A DNA stretch of 64,000 bases from Knufia peltigerae (taxonomy: Eukaryota > Ascomycota > Eurotiomycetes > Chaetothyriales > Trichomeriaceae): positions 62,001-126,000 of the forward strand of contig JAPDRN010000085.1 in assembly GCA_030247855.1 (NCBI GenBank). Reading direction: 5' to 3'. Within the stretch, counting starts at the first letter, position 1; each line of letters opens with the position of its first letter. The position numbers and the translations under genes are program-made. Shown here one piece after another: positions 19,959 through 30,843 of the stretch. The notes under the pieces are model-generated. The model was not told the DNA's origin. It searched no databases and worked only from the letters and a program-made list of their open reading frames with translations.

Positions 19959-21272
19959 ATGCCTGTACTCACCGAAATGGGGCAGAGCGCCGCCGAGGGC
20001 CATTGGGGGCCCCGCATCGAGACCGATCCGTACTTTACCAGCTCGCCGTTTGAACCGACTCTCCCTCCGGTGACCTCCCTAGAGGAGATTGATGTAACAG
20101 ATCCCGAGTTGTACTTGAGAGGGGACCCACACGCGACTTGGCGGATCATGCGCCAAAAGGCCCCCGTATACTGGCACAAGAATGCCGTCGCCAAAGGGTA
20201 CAAAGATCAAAACTTCTGGTGTGTGACGACCTATGAGGGTGCTTCGCAAGTGCTCGGAGATGCTGCCACCTTCAGCAATGCCGTAGGACCTTTCGTGGAC
20301 ATGACAGCCGTCGAAGCTGGCATTGGCGACAATATCTTTACTGCCGAAGGAGAATACCACCGCGTGTGGCGCAAAGCAATCTTGCACGCCACCTCTGGCA
20401 GGTCGTTACAGCGCTCTGCAGCAGCTGTTGAAGCCTGCATCCGGTGGACTGCGGAAGAGTGCACGGATGGAGACATCTTGGACGCGGCCAAAATGGCCCA
20501 CGTGATAACGCCGAGGTTGATTGCTGCGTTCTTCTGTCTCGAAGGCGACGAAGCTGCCGTTATTGATCAGTATTACTACTGGGACAGTGCTAAACCAGGA
20601 CGAAAAGAATTTATTTATAACTCATTTGAAAATATCCTGGCTGCGAGACGCAGTAATCCAAAGCACGACATCTACACCACCTTCACCGAAGACGAAGATC
20701 GCGGCCTACTGACCCACGAGCAAGCGGTCAAATATGCCGTTGCCATGGTAGGGGCATCATTCGCCGGCCTCAAGAGCGCAGTGCACAATCCTCTTCTCAC
20801 TTTGGTTCACCATCCCGATCAGTTTGCTGTCCTTCGCGAGCATCCCGAATACATCGAAAACGGGCTGGCGGTCGAGGAGATTCTTCGCTGGGCTGGACAT
20901 TCCATGCATCTTGCGCGTATGTCGGTCAAGGACACGGAGATTCTGGGCCAAAAGATCAAAGCGGGCGAGGTGGTTGTCTCTTTCAATACGTCTGCAAATC
21001 GGGACGAGACGGTCTTCGAAGACCCATACACACTTGACGTGAGTCGGAAGCGTCGTCGCATCTTCACGTTTTCGACAGGTCCACATCAATGCCTTGGCCA
21101 GATGCCCACTCGCCGTACAGTGCAGGCATTGTTACGATATCTTGTAAAACATTTCAAGTCGTTGGAGAAGGTTGGTCCTCTTGAGAGACTACGAACACCA
21201 TCGGTCCTTGGTTCAACTATTAGCACTCTCAAAATCCGCGTCACCCGGGATTCTGTGTCGAGCAGTGCATGA
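19959..21272 (+). CDS. Bacterial-type soluble cytochrome P450
   Basis: Intronless, 437 aa, with no N-terminal membrane anchor or proline hinge, unlike the other three P450s here. The N-terminal DVTDPELYLRGDPHATW and the late HPDQFAVLREHPEYIENG read like actinobacterial class I P450s. ExxR is EEILRW, and the heme loop is FSTGPHQCLGQ with the Cys ligand intact and the His variant typical of bacterial P450s. The I-helix region (VGASFAGLKSAVHNPLL) lacks the acid-Thr pair normally used for oxygen activation. A stand-alone bacterial-type P450 would need a ferredoxin/reductase, or work as a peroxygenase or with host reductase. Absence of introns and the sequence style suggest horizontal transfer; that is inference. 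Confidence 0.88.
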   Translation: MPVLTEMGQSAAEGHWGPRIETDPYFTSSPFEPTLPPVTSLEEIDVTDPELYLRGDPHATWRIMRQKAPVYWHKNAVAKGYKDQNFWCVTTYEGASQVLGDAATFSNAVGPFVDMTAVEAGIGDNIFTAEGEYHRVWRKAILHATSGRSLQRSAAAVEACIRWTAEECTDGDILDAAKMAHVITPRLIAAFFCLEGDEAAVIDQYYYWDSAKPGRKEFIYNSFENILAARRSNPKHDIYTTFTEDEDRGLLTHEQAVKYAVAMVGASFAGLKSAVHNPLLTLVHHPDQFAVLREHPEYIENGLAVEEILRWAGHSMHLARMSVKDTEILGQKIKAGEVVVSFNTSANRDETVFEDPYTLDVSRKRRRIFTFSTGPHQCLGQMPTRRTVQALLRYLVKHFKSLEKVGPLERLRTPSVLGSTISTLKIRVTRDSVSSSA

Positions 21273-21932
21273 AAACTCTGGAGATACAGCCACAACTTAG
21301 TCGCAATCCAAATCTTGAGAGAGATTTATGCGTTCCGTAAACATGTCTGGAAATGTTCGGTTCAAAAGTTACGACATCGTTACCTAGTTTGCCTCTGAAC
21401 ATGTCCCTCGCCGTGAGGGGGATGGATTCTTGTTGAACCTCATTAACCTGGGTCTCATCAGAGGTCCGGAGTCAAGTAGTCTCAGGTATAGAGTCTCTTG
21501 ACACATATACATCTTTACGCTTTCCATCCCAAGATGTAACCCTCGCCCCCACAAATCTATCTAGGCAAGTAACAGGGATTGAGCCATTTTGCAATATGGC
21601 GATTGGTTGGAATCAAGACAGTGAAGTATTAGGTATGAATCTTCGAACGCGTTGAAAAGCCTCATGCATGGATGAACTTCGCAATGACATAGAAAGAGAT
21701 GTATCTCGATTTCCCTGAGCACAGACAGCACTTTATGTGGCATTGCTCAGTCTTCAGACCCAGAAATTGTGTGATATATTTTCAGGATGGAATAGGAAGG
21801 ATATCAGACTAGGCTAGGTGTGTAGCAAGATCATTCCTGTCTTCGAATGCAGCGAATAGATGCCCGTTTTACTGGAAACCTGCATCAATCAATGTAATAT
21901 GGACACCAGTTGCGAGTTTCGATGCCTCAAGT
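21273..21932. other. Convergent intergenic region
   Basis: About 660 bp between the P450 stop and the transporter 3' end. No coding or repeat feature is seen. Confidence 0.45.
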
Positions 21933-24338
21933 CTAAGTCATTTCAATGGCCTCAACCCTGTCTTCTTCGACGGCAAGGCCATGGGCCTTCTCGTCAGTCG
22001 GTTCCGTTTCTGATTCAACTTGTATCCTCCGCGCAACATGCGAAGTCAATTTACCATCGATATTCCGGGTCAGTAATGCTGCGATGATGGTACATCCGCC
22101 GAAGGCAAGACTCATCAGATAGACAGTGGCAAAGGACTTCTGGTAGGCCGTGCTTGCAGCCTTCATAAGAGACTGATAGATCTGTGGCGTCATACCGGGG
22201 ATAGAGTTGAGCGCAGCCGGGGTGCCCGCTGAAACGGCTGTAATGACTTTGGTTATGGCACTGGCATCCAAGCCTAATGTGCTAGCAACAGCACCGACGT
22301 AGGAAATCAAGTTATGGGATATTCTGTTGGAGTACTGGAGAAAACGTTAGAGAGAAAAGAAGATGCTGATATTTGACTCACGACTGTCACGTAGAGGGAG
22401 CCTATCAGTCCTGTTAGCAAATTCGAGGCTCACAGATCGCTGAATCGGGCAGACGTCCCTGCAAAAGTGGACATGAAGCCACGGAAAAACATTTCAAAGC
22501 CACTTGCCACACCGATATCGTGATCGTCTGCAGTCAGCGGGGCAGCAACGAGCGTGAGCACTTCCGTATATCCAATACAGATGCTGGATATGAGGCTGAA
22601 GGCCAAAGCCGTTCCCTCGGACCGGGGTGTGACTCCTGCCATGCCGCCAATGAAACTGGTGAAGACAACCGCTACGGTGACCAACTGCCATCTGGTATGG
22701 CCAATTCTTTTCACCAACAACGCTGCCAGGATTTGACCACATGATGCGCCACCTGCGATCGTGGACTATGGTCATAATTGCCATTAGCCAAGCTTGAAAC
22801 ATAACTCCCAAGCCCAGAACGATGCCTGTGGTCACAACTTACGGATTTCCATCCGACTTCCTCGGGGCTTGCTTCAAACAGGAATTGGATTTGCATCGGC
22901 CAGATTAAACTCAAAGACCAGAAAGTGAGTGAGGCGACGGTGCAGCAGACCATAAGAGCCACGTAGTTTAACCTAGTGAAGAGATAAAAGGGCACCAAAG
23001 GTTCCTCGCCAGCTCCGAACCTCTCTGTTGTGTGGTGAAACAGTTAGTCTTTGCACCCTGCACCGAGGGGAGGCAGTAGAAGGAGCATGTATGGAGACCC
23101 CGTACCCCAGACCAAAAACCCCATCATTCCTACCCCGCCCGCCACAATGGTACCTATAACTTGCCCGGAAGACCAAGCTATCACAGAGACAACGGTCAGA
23201 AGAAAAAAGGCATGTTTGTAGCACCAGATGTCCAAAGTTCCACTCACGATACTTCTGTCCACCCCAAGAGAGACCGAGCAGGATTGGAGTAGCACTGGCG
23301 AGGAATATCAGAAGGCCGATGAAATCAAAGTTCTTGAAAGTCTCGCGTTTCGTCCTTCTTTGATGAAGGAGATCGAAGTTAGGTGGAAAATAGAAGAACA
23401 GCTGAAGTATAGCAGCGGAACCCGACAGGATCGTTACGAAATAGAAGATCCATCTCCAACCCTGTTCGGTGTTGGTCGCCATGAAGCGAGCTGTTTGTAG
23501 AGTCAGAAATGATAGTAGTTTTGAGGCTGCAAAGTTCGAGGAAACGAACCAATCGCTGTACTGATGCTGGACAACGGCGAAAGGGAGGCCATTGAGAGTC
23601 CGACAGCGGTGAACCGCCATTTGTAAGGAACGAGTTCGGGCACTGCAATGAACAAGCACCCCAGCTGGGCGCCATAACCAAAGCCAGCGATAGTTACCTA
23701 TTTGATCATGCTTAGGCCAAGGAGAATTCAACGCGCGAAAGAAACCTACACCTCCAATAACGGTCTTGATGCTTTGAGCACGACCGCAAATCAGGTAGCC
23801 AATCACGCAAAGCACATTACCCGTGATGGCAAAGTAGCGGCGGCCGAATAAATCGGAGGCGCGTCCAAGAATAACGTAGGTAACGGTTTGTGTGAGGCCA
23901 TACGCTAAGTTCACCCAAATGATATCGGGATCAGGGCCTGTTCAAGGGAAAGACATTTTCAAATTAGCGATTAATTTGATTTCATTGAGCTTTGGATGAG
24001 AAAGTGAGTGGAGAGTCCGAACCGATATCCTCATTGATGAAGGTGTAGAGGACGTTGCTGATCATAGGGTATGCAAGCCAAGCAGCCTGGTAACTCAGAG
24101 CGAGGGACTGGTGTAGAGAGGTGAGCACGGCAGAATTTGATAGACTGGTTATCCCCAGGGATTGACATACAATGATAGATATGATGACACGTGGCTTGCG
24201 ATAGTAGTGAGAAGGCAAGTCTGCAATGGACTCACCCCCCAAAGCCTCGGGTCGTACATCATCAACAGTCGGGCTCTCATGGGCAAGAGCCGTGCTCATC
24301 TGGGACAATCTTGGTTGTTTCATGTCTACACTGATCAT
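21933..24338 (-). CDS. TRI12-like MFS transporter with damaged splice donor (possible pseudogene)
   Basis: Transcript-order exons: 24338..24023, 23937..23750, 23697..23550, 23490..23248, 23177..23106, 23024..22843, 22765..22459, 22401..22382 (20 nt) and 22334..21933. These would code 625 aa, with SDLFGRRYF, GFGYGAQLGCLF, PELVPYKWRF, FYFPPNFDLL and a 14-TMS TRI12 pattern. Between exons 7 and 8 the intron 22458..22403 has a good branch point (GCTAAC) and acceptor (GATAG). However, its donor reads G|GGACGT where G|GTACGT would be expected, so the +2 base is G, not T. Without this splice the frame runs into a stop at 22432-22430, losing the last two membrane helices. Every other junction is canonical. 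It is either a recent pseudogene, a non-canonical splice or a sequencing error. It is paralogous to the gene at 47754-50047. Confidence 0.8.
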
Positions 24339-25146
24339 TGGGTGCTAGTATGAGTCGTGGTCTGATCCAAACCTTTACTGGCAGAGATGATCCTATATGT
24401 GTCCTCAGGCTCGACACTGGAATTAGTGAGAGAAGTAGCGACTCTAAGGTGGAATCCCCGCGGGGATGTGCATCCATAAACCATTCCTTCTCAATTCTCA
24501 TTCTCATTCGCAGTTATACACTGTGGAGCTTTCCCCAAAGCTTCCTCCGCCTTTTTCACACCCACCAGACATCGAAAAAGTACTCGTACCAAGGAACACT
24601 TTGGGCCCATTCCCCACAGATCATTAATGAATCCGATCACTGAAGTCTTGCCAAGGAAGAATTTCAGCTGTCACTGCCGATGTAGCTACCGCGTGCAACT
24701 ATCCGGTGACACGAGGCTAGTGGGGACTCTGACTTGGGGTCGTACCTTCATCCGAAAGAAGGGGATCCACAGCAGTCTGAGCATAAAAGTCAGGCTCCTC
24801 GGGGATGTACAGGCTTCCGAGTATTCCGAGGTGCCCTTATAGGCATTGCATTGGGTGGGATGTTGACCGCAAAGCACGCTGATAGACATTAAAGTGGACA
24901 ATTGCACTTATCAGACCTCGCTCAGTGACAAACCAATATCATCATATGAATCAGTCCGGCTGCGTTGTCTATCAAAAATAGGCCCTTTCTCTCCGCCTGC
25001 CTTCGTTGACTCGCTACTGCAAGCCGCTGACGACGTACAAGGACGACTCAGACCTTGGCAGCCAAAAAGAACAGTCAGAAGGCTGTAACACACCGCCTGT
25101 TGACTTCTGCAAGTCAATAAGCAAAGAACTCTGCGATTTCCCCGCG
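24339..25146. promoter_or_regulatory. Divergent promoter between transporter and ene-reductase
   Basis: About 800 bp. It contains two closely spaced direct TTCCGAG elements (24815-24821 and 24824-24830) and CTCGGGG near 24798. The frame upstream of the ene-reductase start is open to 25006, but that extension lacks family features. Confidence 0.45.
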
Positions 25147-26463
25147 ATGGCCGAAGAAATTCACGGGAATGCTCCAGTGCCAGGCGTTCCATTTTTTGCC
25201 CCCCTACACGCTGTTAGCCCTGGAACAGCAAAAGATCTGAGCGAAAACACACCAACACTTTTCCGTCCTCTAAAAATTCGGGGTGTCACGCTGCGGAATC
25301 GAATATGTGTCTCTCCTATGTGTCACTACTCCTGTGCTCCTTCAGGACCTCAGACTGGTGTGATGACACCTTTATATCTCACCACAATCGGCCATTATGC
25401 ATTCAAGGGAGCGGCTCTGACAATGGTTGAGGCCACTGGCGTCTGTCCCACTGGCCGTATCAGTGTCAATTGCCCTGGTCTTTACAACGACGCTCAGCAA
25501 CACGGCTTGAAAGCTGTCGCGGATTTCGTTCACGCCCAAGGTGGCCTAATTGGAGTGCAGTTGTCTCATGCAGGCAGAAAGAGCAGCACTCAAGCACCTT
25601 GGGTCGCAATACGGCAGCAGAAGTCAAGTGCGCGTGCCACACTCGATCACGGCGGGTGGCCGCAGGATGTAGTTGGACCGACGGGCGGCCAGGGCTTTTC
25701 CTGGGACGGCAAGAGTGACGAAGACCCGACAGGTGGGTATTGGACACCTCGAGAAATGAGTGCAGCAGAGATCGGTGGCTTAATCAAAGACTTCGCAATG
25801 GCAGCCAAGCGAGCCGTCGAGGCAGGCGTGGATGTGATCGAAATACATGCATCTCATGGATATTTGCTCCATCAGTTTATCAGCCCTATAACCAATCGAA
25901 GGGGGGACGACTTTGGAGGCAGCTTCGAGAACAGAATTAGTGTGGTCGTCGGTATTATCAAGGCCGTGCGAGCGGTCATTCCCAACACTATGCCCCTATT
26001 TGTTCGGATTAGCGCGACTGACTGGATGGAAGAGACGGAGATAGGCAAAAGGCTGGGAAGTTGGAAGTTGGATGACACGATCCGACTAGCATTGTTGTTG
26101 CCAGACCTTGGCGTCGACGTCCTGGACGTCAGTTCTGCAGGCAATTGTAATGAAGCATCATATACTGTCTTCAACGCTGGCAAGCAGCAGGCGGAGATGG
26201 CAGGTATAGTGCGCAGGGCGCTGGCAGAGTCGGGGAAAAGGCTCTTGATTGGAACCGTAGGAGAGATCACTAGGGCGAAGCAGGCTTACGATATTGTACA
26301 GGATGTGTCGGGTGGGCCACAAGCGGACTTGATTTCTGTTGGACGAGCATTCCTGCGAGATCCTAGTTGGGTCATGAAAGTTGCCGAAGAGCTCGGTGTC
26401 GACGCAGCATGGCCAACACAGATAGCGCGCCCACAGATTGTCAAGCTGTCTCCAAAGATTTAG
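25147..26463 (+). CDS. Old Yellow Enzyme family NADH:flavin oxidoreductase (YqjM-like ene-reductase)
   Basis: Intronless, 438 aa from the Met of MAEEIHGNAPVPG. The in-frame Met at 25006 would add 47 low-quality residues. FMN-barrel landmarks are LFRPLKIRGVTLRNRI, SPMCHYS with the YqjM-type Cys, MVEATGV, GVQLSHAGRKSS, and IEIHASHGYLLHQF followed by NRRGDDFGGSFENR. LISVGRAFLRDP sits near the C-terminus. Members reduce the C=C of alpha,beta-unsaturated ketones, aldehydes or nitro-olefins with NAD(P)H. Next to BVMOs this enzyme could saturate an enone before ring oxygenation. It shares a promoter region with the transporter on its left. Substrate unknown. Confidence 0.92.
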   Translation: MAEEIHGNAPVPGVPFFAPLHAVSPGTAKDLSENTPTLFRPLKIRGVTLRNRICVSPMCHYSCAPSGPQTGVMTPLYLTTIGHYAFKGAALTMVEATGVCPTGRISVNCPGLYNDAQQHGLKAVADFVHAQGGLIGVQLSHAGRKSSTQAPWVAIRQQKSSARATLDHGGWPQDVVGPTGGQGFSWDGKSDEDPTGGYWTPREMSAAEIGGLIKDFAMAAKRAVEAGVDVIEIHASHGYLLHQFISPITNRRGDDFGGSFENRISVVVGIIKAVRAVIPNTMPLFVRISATDWMEETEIGKRLGSWKLDDTIRLALLLPDLGVDVLDVSSAGNCNEASYTVFNAGKQQAEMAGIVRRALAESGKRLLIGTVGEITRAKQAYDIVQDVSGGPQADLISVGRAFLRDPSWVMKVAEELGVDAAWPTQIARPQIVKLSPKI

Positions 26464-27099
26464 ATGTGCTGCCGCCGAAGTTGGCCTGTCATGACAGAGC
26501 AGGTTGGGGTCTGGCACGACATAGGTAGTGGATCGGTTTGATAAAGTATTTTTGCTTGCTAATGATCCTCTTACATACGAACATATCGGTGCGCCTGTCT
26601 AGACTGCTACCTGCCACATGGTGATTACTTGACTACTGCGCTAGGGATGCAAGGAAGTACAACAAAGGCCCTTGGTACAACGATCCTGGACTGGTCTGCG
26701 ACGTGCTACCCCGTAATAGCGTTCTCTTTCGATTGTTCTGGCCCAGTTTAACCTGAAGTTACAATCCAGTGTTCATACGGCGAGACAGTAATATGACGGG
26801 GTAATGGAGCATGGAAATACCCATTCGGATGGAGCCACGACTTACTGCTGAGGTTTTGGAGGGAACTATAACACATTTCTGGTGCTCCTCGCTCACATTT
26901 CCAAGGCGTGAGGATGTTGTAAAATCCTATATGTCGACCAAGATTCTCTAGGCATCTGAACATGGGCAGAATATTTGCTATAGTTCCCATGCCCACGCTA
27001 GCCGAATGAATCCAATTTGCACTTTTCGAAGTAATCTATACGTACCGGCAGAACTGCTTTCTATATGCCTATCTCTACCAGGTATTATATGTCTCGGAA
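26464..27099. other. Convergent intergenic region
   Basis: About 640 bp between the ene-reductase and the BVMO 3' ends. No supported feature. Confidence 0.45.
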
Positions 27100-28737
27100 C
27101 TAAGTGAAAACGAAGCCCTCATAGCCATTTTCACAGCACTGGTCGATAGTTTTCCGGTACTGTTCCAGCCCACCAATGTAACTCAAAGCTTCGCGAGGCT
27201 TGCCGGGTATATTTCCACCCACCCACCATCCATTCGCCTTCGGGAAAAGACTCGAGTTGACCAGAGTGTTGACATGTTTGCTCCAGTGGGTTTCTGCCGC
27301 TCTAGACACGTCAACCCTAGCAAAATTCTTGCGATCCATGTGTTGCATGCACGAAATGATCCAGTCACCCTGAACTTCGTTGAGAGTCGGGCCAACCGCG
27401 AACGCGCCAGGACTATGCGGTCCATACATCATCAGCATGTTAGGGAAGCCAGAGGTTGCGATTCCCAGATAGGTGGACGTTCCTTTTTCCCATTTATCCT
27501 TTAATGAAGCGTTGTCGATTCCGCGAATGTCCATCAGACACAAGCCCCCAGTGACCGCGTCGAAACCCGTGGCTAGCACGAGAACATCAAGCTCGTACGT
27601 TTTCTCCGCCGTCGTCACCCCTGTGGGCGTTATCTCTATGATCGGATTCTTCTTGATGTTGACCAATTCGACATTGTCTTGATTGTAGATTTCGTAGTAA
27701 TTTTGTTCGAGCGATGTGCGTTTCACACCGAATGGATGTGGTGGTTTTCTCGGAGCAAGATTTTCGATCAAATCCGGATCGTTTGTTCTAGTGATTCGTT
27801 GTGTAACTTTGTCGCGCCAGAAGAGATAGAATTCATCATTGGCGTCCTGATCGTAGACAAGGTCCTTGTAGTTCCCAGTCCAAGGATGGAATCCTTGCTT
27901 TTGCCAGAGTGTTTCCCAGAACTCCTTGCGTTCTTGTGGTGAATCCTCTGCAGTCTTTTTATCGCGGCCCACGATAGGAAACCCTTTCTTTGACTTTTTC
28001 ACAAATGCATGCTGTTGAGGGTAATTGGGCTTCTCACGATCCTGGTCCGCCTTGCTGAGCTTCTGCTGCCCCATTGGTAATGCCATATTCGCAGTACGCT
28101 GAAACACCGTAAGCTGTTTCACGTAGGGTCCCATTTCCTGGATGACCTGAACACCACTCGCTCCAGTCCCAATAACTCCGACGCGTTTCCCTTCAATATC
28201 AACACCGGCCTCTGGCCACCGTGCCGTGTGAAAACTCGGACCTCGAAAGGTTTCTAGACCTTTCATATGTGGCACATATATTTTCGAGGCAACTCCAGTG
28301 CAAGGAAGGAAGAAGCGTGTCTTGATACAATCGCCCGCGTCGGTGCGCACAGTCCACTTGTTCTGATCCGGGTCGAAGTGGGCAGAAACGACTGTTGTGT
28401 TGAATTTGATGTCCTTGCTGAGATCCCACTTTGTATCGATATAGTCAAAGTAATCACAGAGCTCATCGCGGCCGGGATACGTCTCTTTCCAGTACCAGTC
28501 TTTCCAAATTTCGTCTACGGCGAATTCGTAATATGGCACATTAGTGTCAACACGTGCTCCAGGATACGCATTCCGTCTCCAGACGCCGCCCAATCCACCT
28601 GCCGATTCAAACGCCTGGACGCTGTAGCCAATTTTGCGGAGTTTATGAAGGAGATAAATACCGCCAAAGCCTGCTCCGACGATAACGACATCCACCTCTC
28701 CTGGGGGACAGATCCCGTTCTGTGTCACAGCTACCAT
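27100..28737 (-). CDS. Baeyer-Villiger monooxygenase (cyclohexanone/cyclopentanone monooxygenase type)
   Basis: Intronless, 545 aa, the usual length of type I BVMOs. The FAD motif GAGFGG is near residue 22, followed by GGVWRRNAYPGARVDT. The BVMO fingerprint FRGPSFHTARWP (FxGxxxHxxxWP) is near residue 165, and the NADPH motif GTGASG near 190. The conserved ATGFDAVTGG and the tail GGNIPGKPREALSYIGG are also present. The enzyme inserts one oxygen next to a ketone to give an ester or lactone, using NADPH and O2. It is divergent from the class II aldolase at 29278 and has two HSL esterases within 10 kb that could open a lactone product. The intronless structure and close match to bacterial cyclic-ketone monooxygenases suggest possible bacterial origin (inference). 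Confidence 0.94.
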   Translation of the reverse strand: MVAVTQNGICPPGEVDVVIVGAGFGGIYLLHKLRKIGYSVQAFESAGGLGGVWRRNAYPGARVDTNVPYYEFAVDEIWKDWYWKETYPGRDELCDYFDYIDTKWDLSKDIKFNTTVVSAHFDPDQNKWTVRTDAGDCIKTRFFLPCTGVASKIYVPHMKGLETFRGPSFHTARWPEAGVDIEGKRVGVIGTGASGVQVIQEMGPYVKQLTVFQRTANMALPMGQQKLSKADQDREKPNYPQQHAFVKKSKKGFPIVGRDKKTAEDSPQERKEFWETLWQKQGFHPWTGNYKDLVYDQDANDEFYLFWRDKVTQRITRTNDPDLIENLAPRKPPHPFGVKRTSLEQNYYEIYNQDNVELVNIKKNPIIEITPTGVTTAEKTYELDVLVLATGFDAVTGGLCLMDIRGIDNASLKDKWEKGTSTYLGIATSGFPNMLMMYGPHSPGAFAVGPTLNEVQGDWIISCMQHMDRKNFARVDVSRAAETHWSKHVNTLVNSSLFPKANGWWVGGNIPGKPREALSYIGGLEQYRKTIDQCCENGYEGFVFT

Positions 28738-29277
28738 ACTGACCTAGTGGAACAGCAGGGAGTATGTTTGTCGAGCTAAAGCCTATCCGTTGATTAACCA
28801 CAATGCAGGATCTATCCGTAGATAAAGCGTACCTCAGGGGTAGAACAACGAGAGAATATAATGTCTCAGGTCTTCTGAGCTCGGTTTCAAACCATATCAG
28901 GTGGCGACATGGTGTTCTCCTCCGCTCGTCGTTGTTGTCCCGAGACAGCGCCGAAAAGCAGCGGGTTTGCCCAGATTTCAGGGCAGCCATGCTAATTACG
29001 GCGGAGAAGCCTCGTGCGGAGTATGTGCTTCTAAAATAGGTAACTCCGAGGGTGAGAAACAAAATTCCAGTTGCTCAGTGAGAGATGGGGATGCTCTAAT
29101 CCCGAGGCCTGGCACTTTTTATCTCAAACATTTCCAGTACGTGTGTGAAGAGGTTCAAGAAAAGGAAACAGCAGGCATATCTTATTTACATTGGCGATTT
29201 CGCGCACACTCTACGCAACATTAACATTCACCCCGATAGCAGCAGTGTTCGCGCGTCATTACAGAAATTCGTGCACA
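28738..29277. promoter_or_regulatory. Divergent promoter between BVMO and class II aldolase
   Basis: About 540 bp. TCCGAGG lies at 29045-29051 and CCCGAGG near 29101. A Met upstream of the aldolase start (29191) is in frame, but adds a stretch without family features. Confidence 0.45.
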
Positions 29278-30232
29278 ATGGCTCCTCCATCTGCAATCGC
29301 CACGGAAACTGTTTCTATAGTAGACACATCGGCAACATCAAGAACTCAGATCCAAGACCAGCCTAAGTACATGGACATGCCTCAGTATCCAACCGCGCCG
29401 GAATTCGACGACCCTTACAAAGAGCGAGAATACCTGAAAGGCCGGCTTGCTGCTGCATACCGTATCTTCGCCAAGAATGGTTTCGATGAAGGTGTGGCGG
29501 GTCACATTACCCTCCGCGATCCCGTTGATCCCACCACTTTCTGGGTCAACCCATTCGGCGTTCCCTTCAGCCATATCAAAGCGAGTGACTTGATTCGGGT
29601 GGATCACAATGGTAACGTGGTTGATGGTGGCCCAGTGAAGTTGCTGAATTCCGCGGCCTTCATGATCCACAGTGCTATTCACGTCGCAAGGCCCGACATC
29701 ATCTGTGCGGCTCACAGCCATAGCATCTACGGAAAGGCTTTCTGTACACTTGGTCGAGAATTGGACTGCATCACACAAGACAGTTGTGCCTTTTACAAGG
29801 TAAGATCCCCCTCTTCTGGACACCGGAGATGTTGAAGTAGCTTCTGTCTCCACCAATCGCTGATCGGTGACACAGGATCACGTTCTTTACGATGAGTTCA
29901 ATGGTGTTGTTCTGGTCGACGTTGAAGGCAAGCAGATCGCTAAGGCGCTCGGCTCTAATAAAGCTGCCCTGCTTCAGAATCATGGTTTGCTCACAGTTGG
30001 TAAATCCATCGAATCCACAGTCTTCTGGTTCTACACTCTCGACAAGTGCTGCCAAGTCCAGCTGTTGGCGGACGCCGCCGCTTCTGGCCGTGGTGGCAAG
30101 ACCGTAAAAATCAGTAACGAGGAAGCGGAGTCCACCGGTAAAATGAATGGCAGTGAGCGAGCAGGGTATTTCGCTGCGAGACCACTGTTCAACGCGATCC
30201 ATGAGGAGACTAAGGGGGCTTACCTGAGCTGA
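29278..30232 (+). CDS. Class II aldolase/adducin-family protein
   Basis: Exons 29278..29799 and 29876..30232 give 292 aa. Start at MAPPSAIATET; an in-frame Met at 29191 would add 29 residues that look like a weak mitochondrial-type leader (ISRTLYATLTF... ending HYRNSC), so a targeted isoform cannot be excluded. Motifs are DEGVAGHITLRDP, FWVNPFGVPF, the Zn-binding HSHS (HxH) near residue 148 and the third His in LLQNHGLLT. These are the metal ligands of L-fuculose-phosphate-aldolase-like enzymes. Fungal members of this subgroup are cytosolic, with unknown substrates; some act as decarboxylases or aldolases on keto acids. Being divergent from the BVMO suggests work on its downstream products. 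Confidence 0.9.
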
Positions 30233-30843
30233 GAGATGACTGGCTGTGGATTATTTAATGCGTAGGGATGGAGGGCGTCCTCCATCAGAATACAAGTTAT
30301 AGATTCTTGTTCCTCAGGACCATACTGAGTCTTGTGGTGGCTCAGTCAGATAAGTGGCAAAAGACATGGCTGGATCAACTCCTAAAGTGTGTGTACACCA
30401 TGTGCGTCTACACACAGTGATAAGTTGCTCTACCCCGAGCAGTATCTTCACACGTTGTCAGCGCTCGTAACTTCGACTGTCCACACCAGAGCTCACTACT
30501 ACCCCCTGTGCAATGGAAAGAAGTACTGCAAGGTATTCATTTCATCACCACTTCAGAGCTGGTGTTTCAGTAGCCCGGGTCAATGACGAGCCAAAGCCTC
30601 CCCCCGATCAACAGCTGTCGCCTCCGGAGGTTCTTCTGGGGCAGATCCCCGAAGCTCTTCTACCTACATAGGTGGCGAATCACGCCATGGCCTCGGGATT
30701 GACTCATCTCACTTATCTAGAAAGCCTTGGCAGCTCAGGGGCTATCATTCCAAGATCAACGATGCGCCTCTGCGTCTCGACCCCTCTTCCAGTTGCAATT
30801 ACTCCTCAAGACTTGAAGCTTCGAAAATTTACTGTGATACACA
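30233..30843. other. Intergenic region with glyoxalase-family promoter
   Basis: About 610 bp. A palindrome CCTCCGGAGG is centred near 30628, about 215 bp upstream of the next ATG. No gene seen. Confidence 0.45.

Noticed and set aside
25006..25146. Upstream in-frame start for the ene-reductase
   Set aside because: The extra 47 residues have no family features; the Met at 25147 gives the normal OYE N-terminus.
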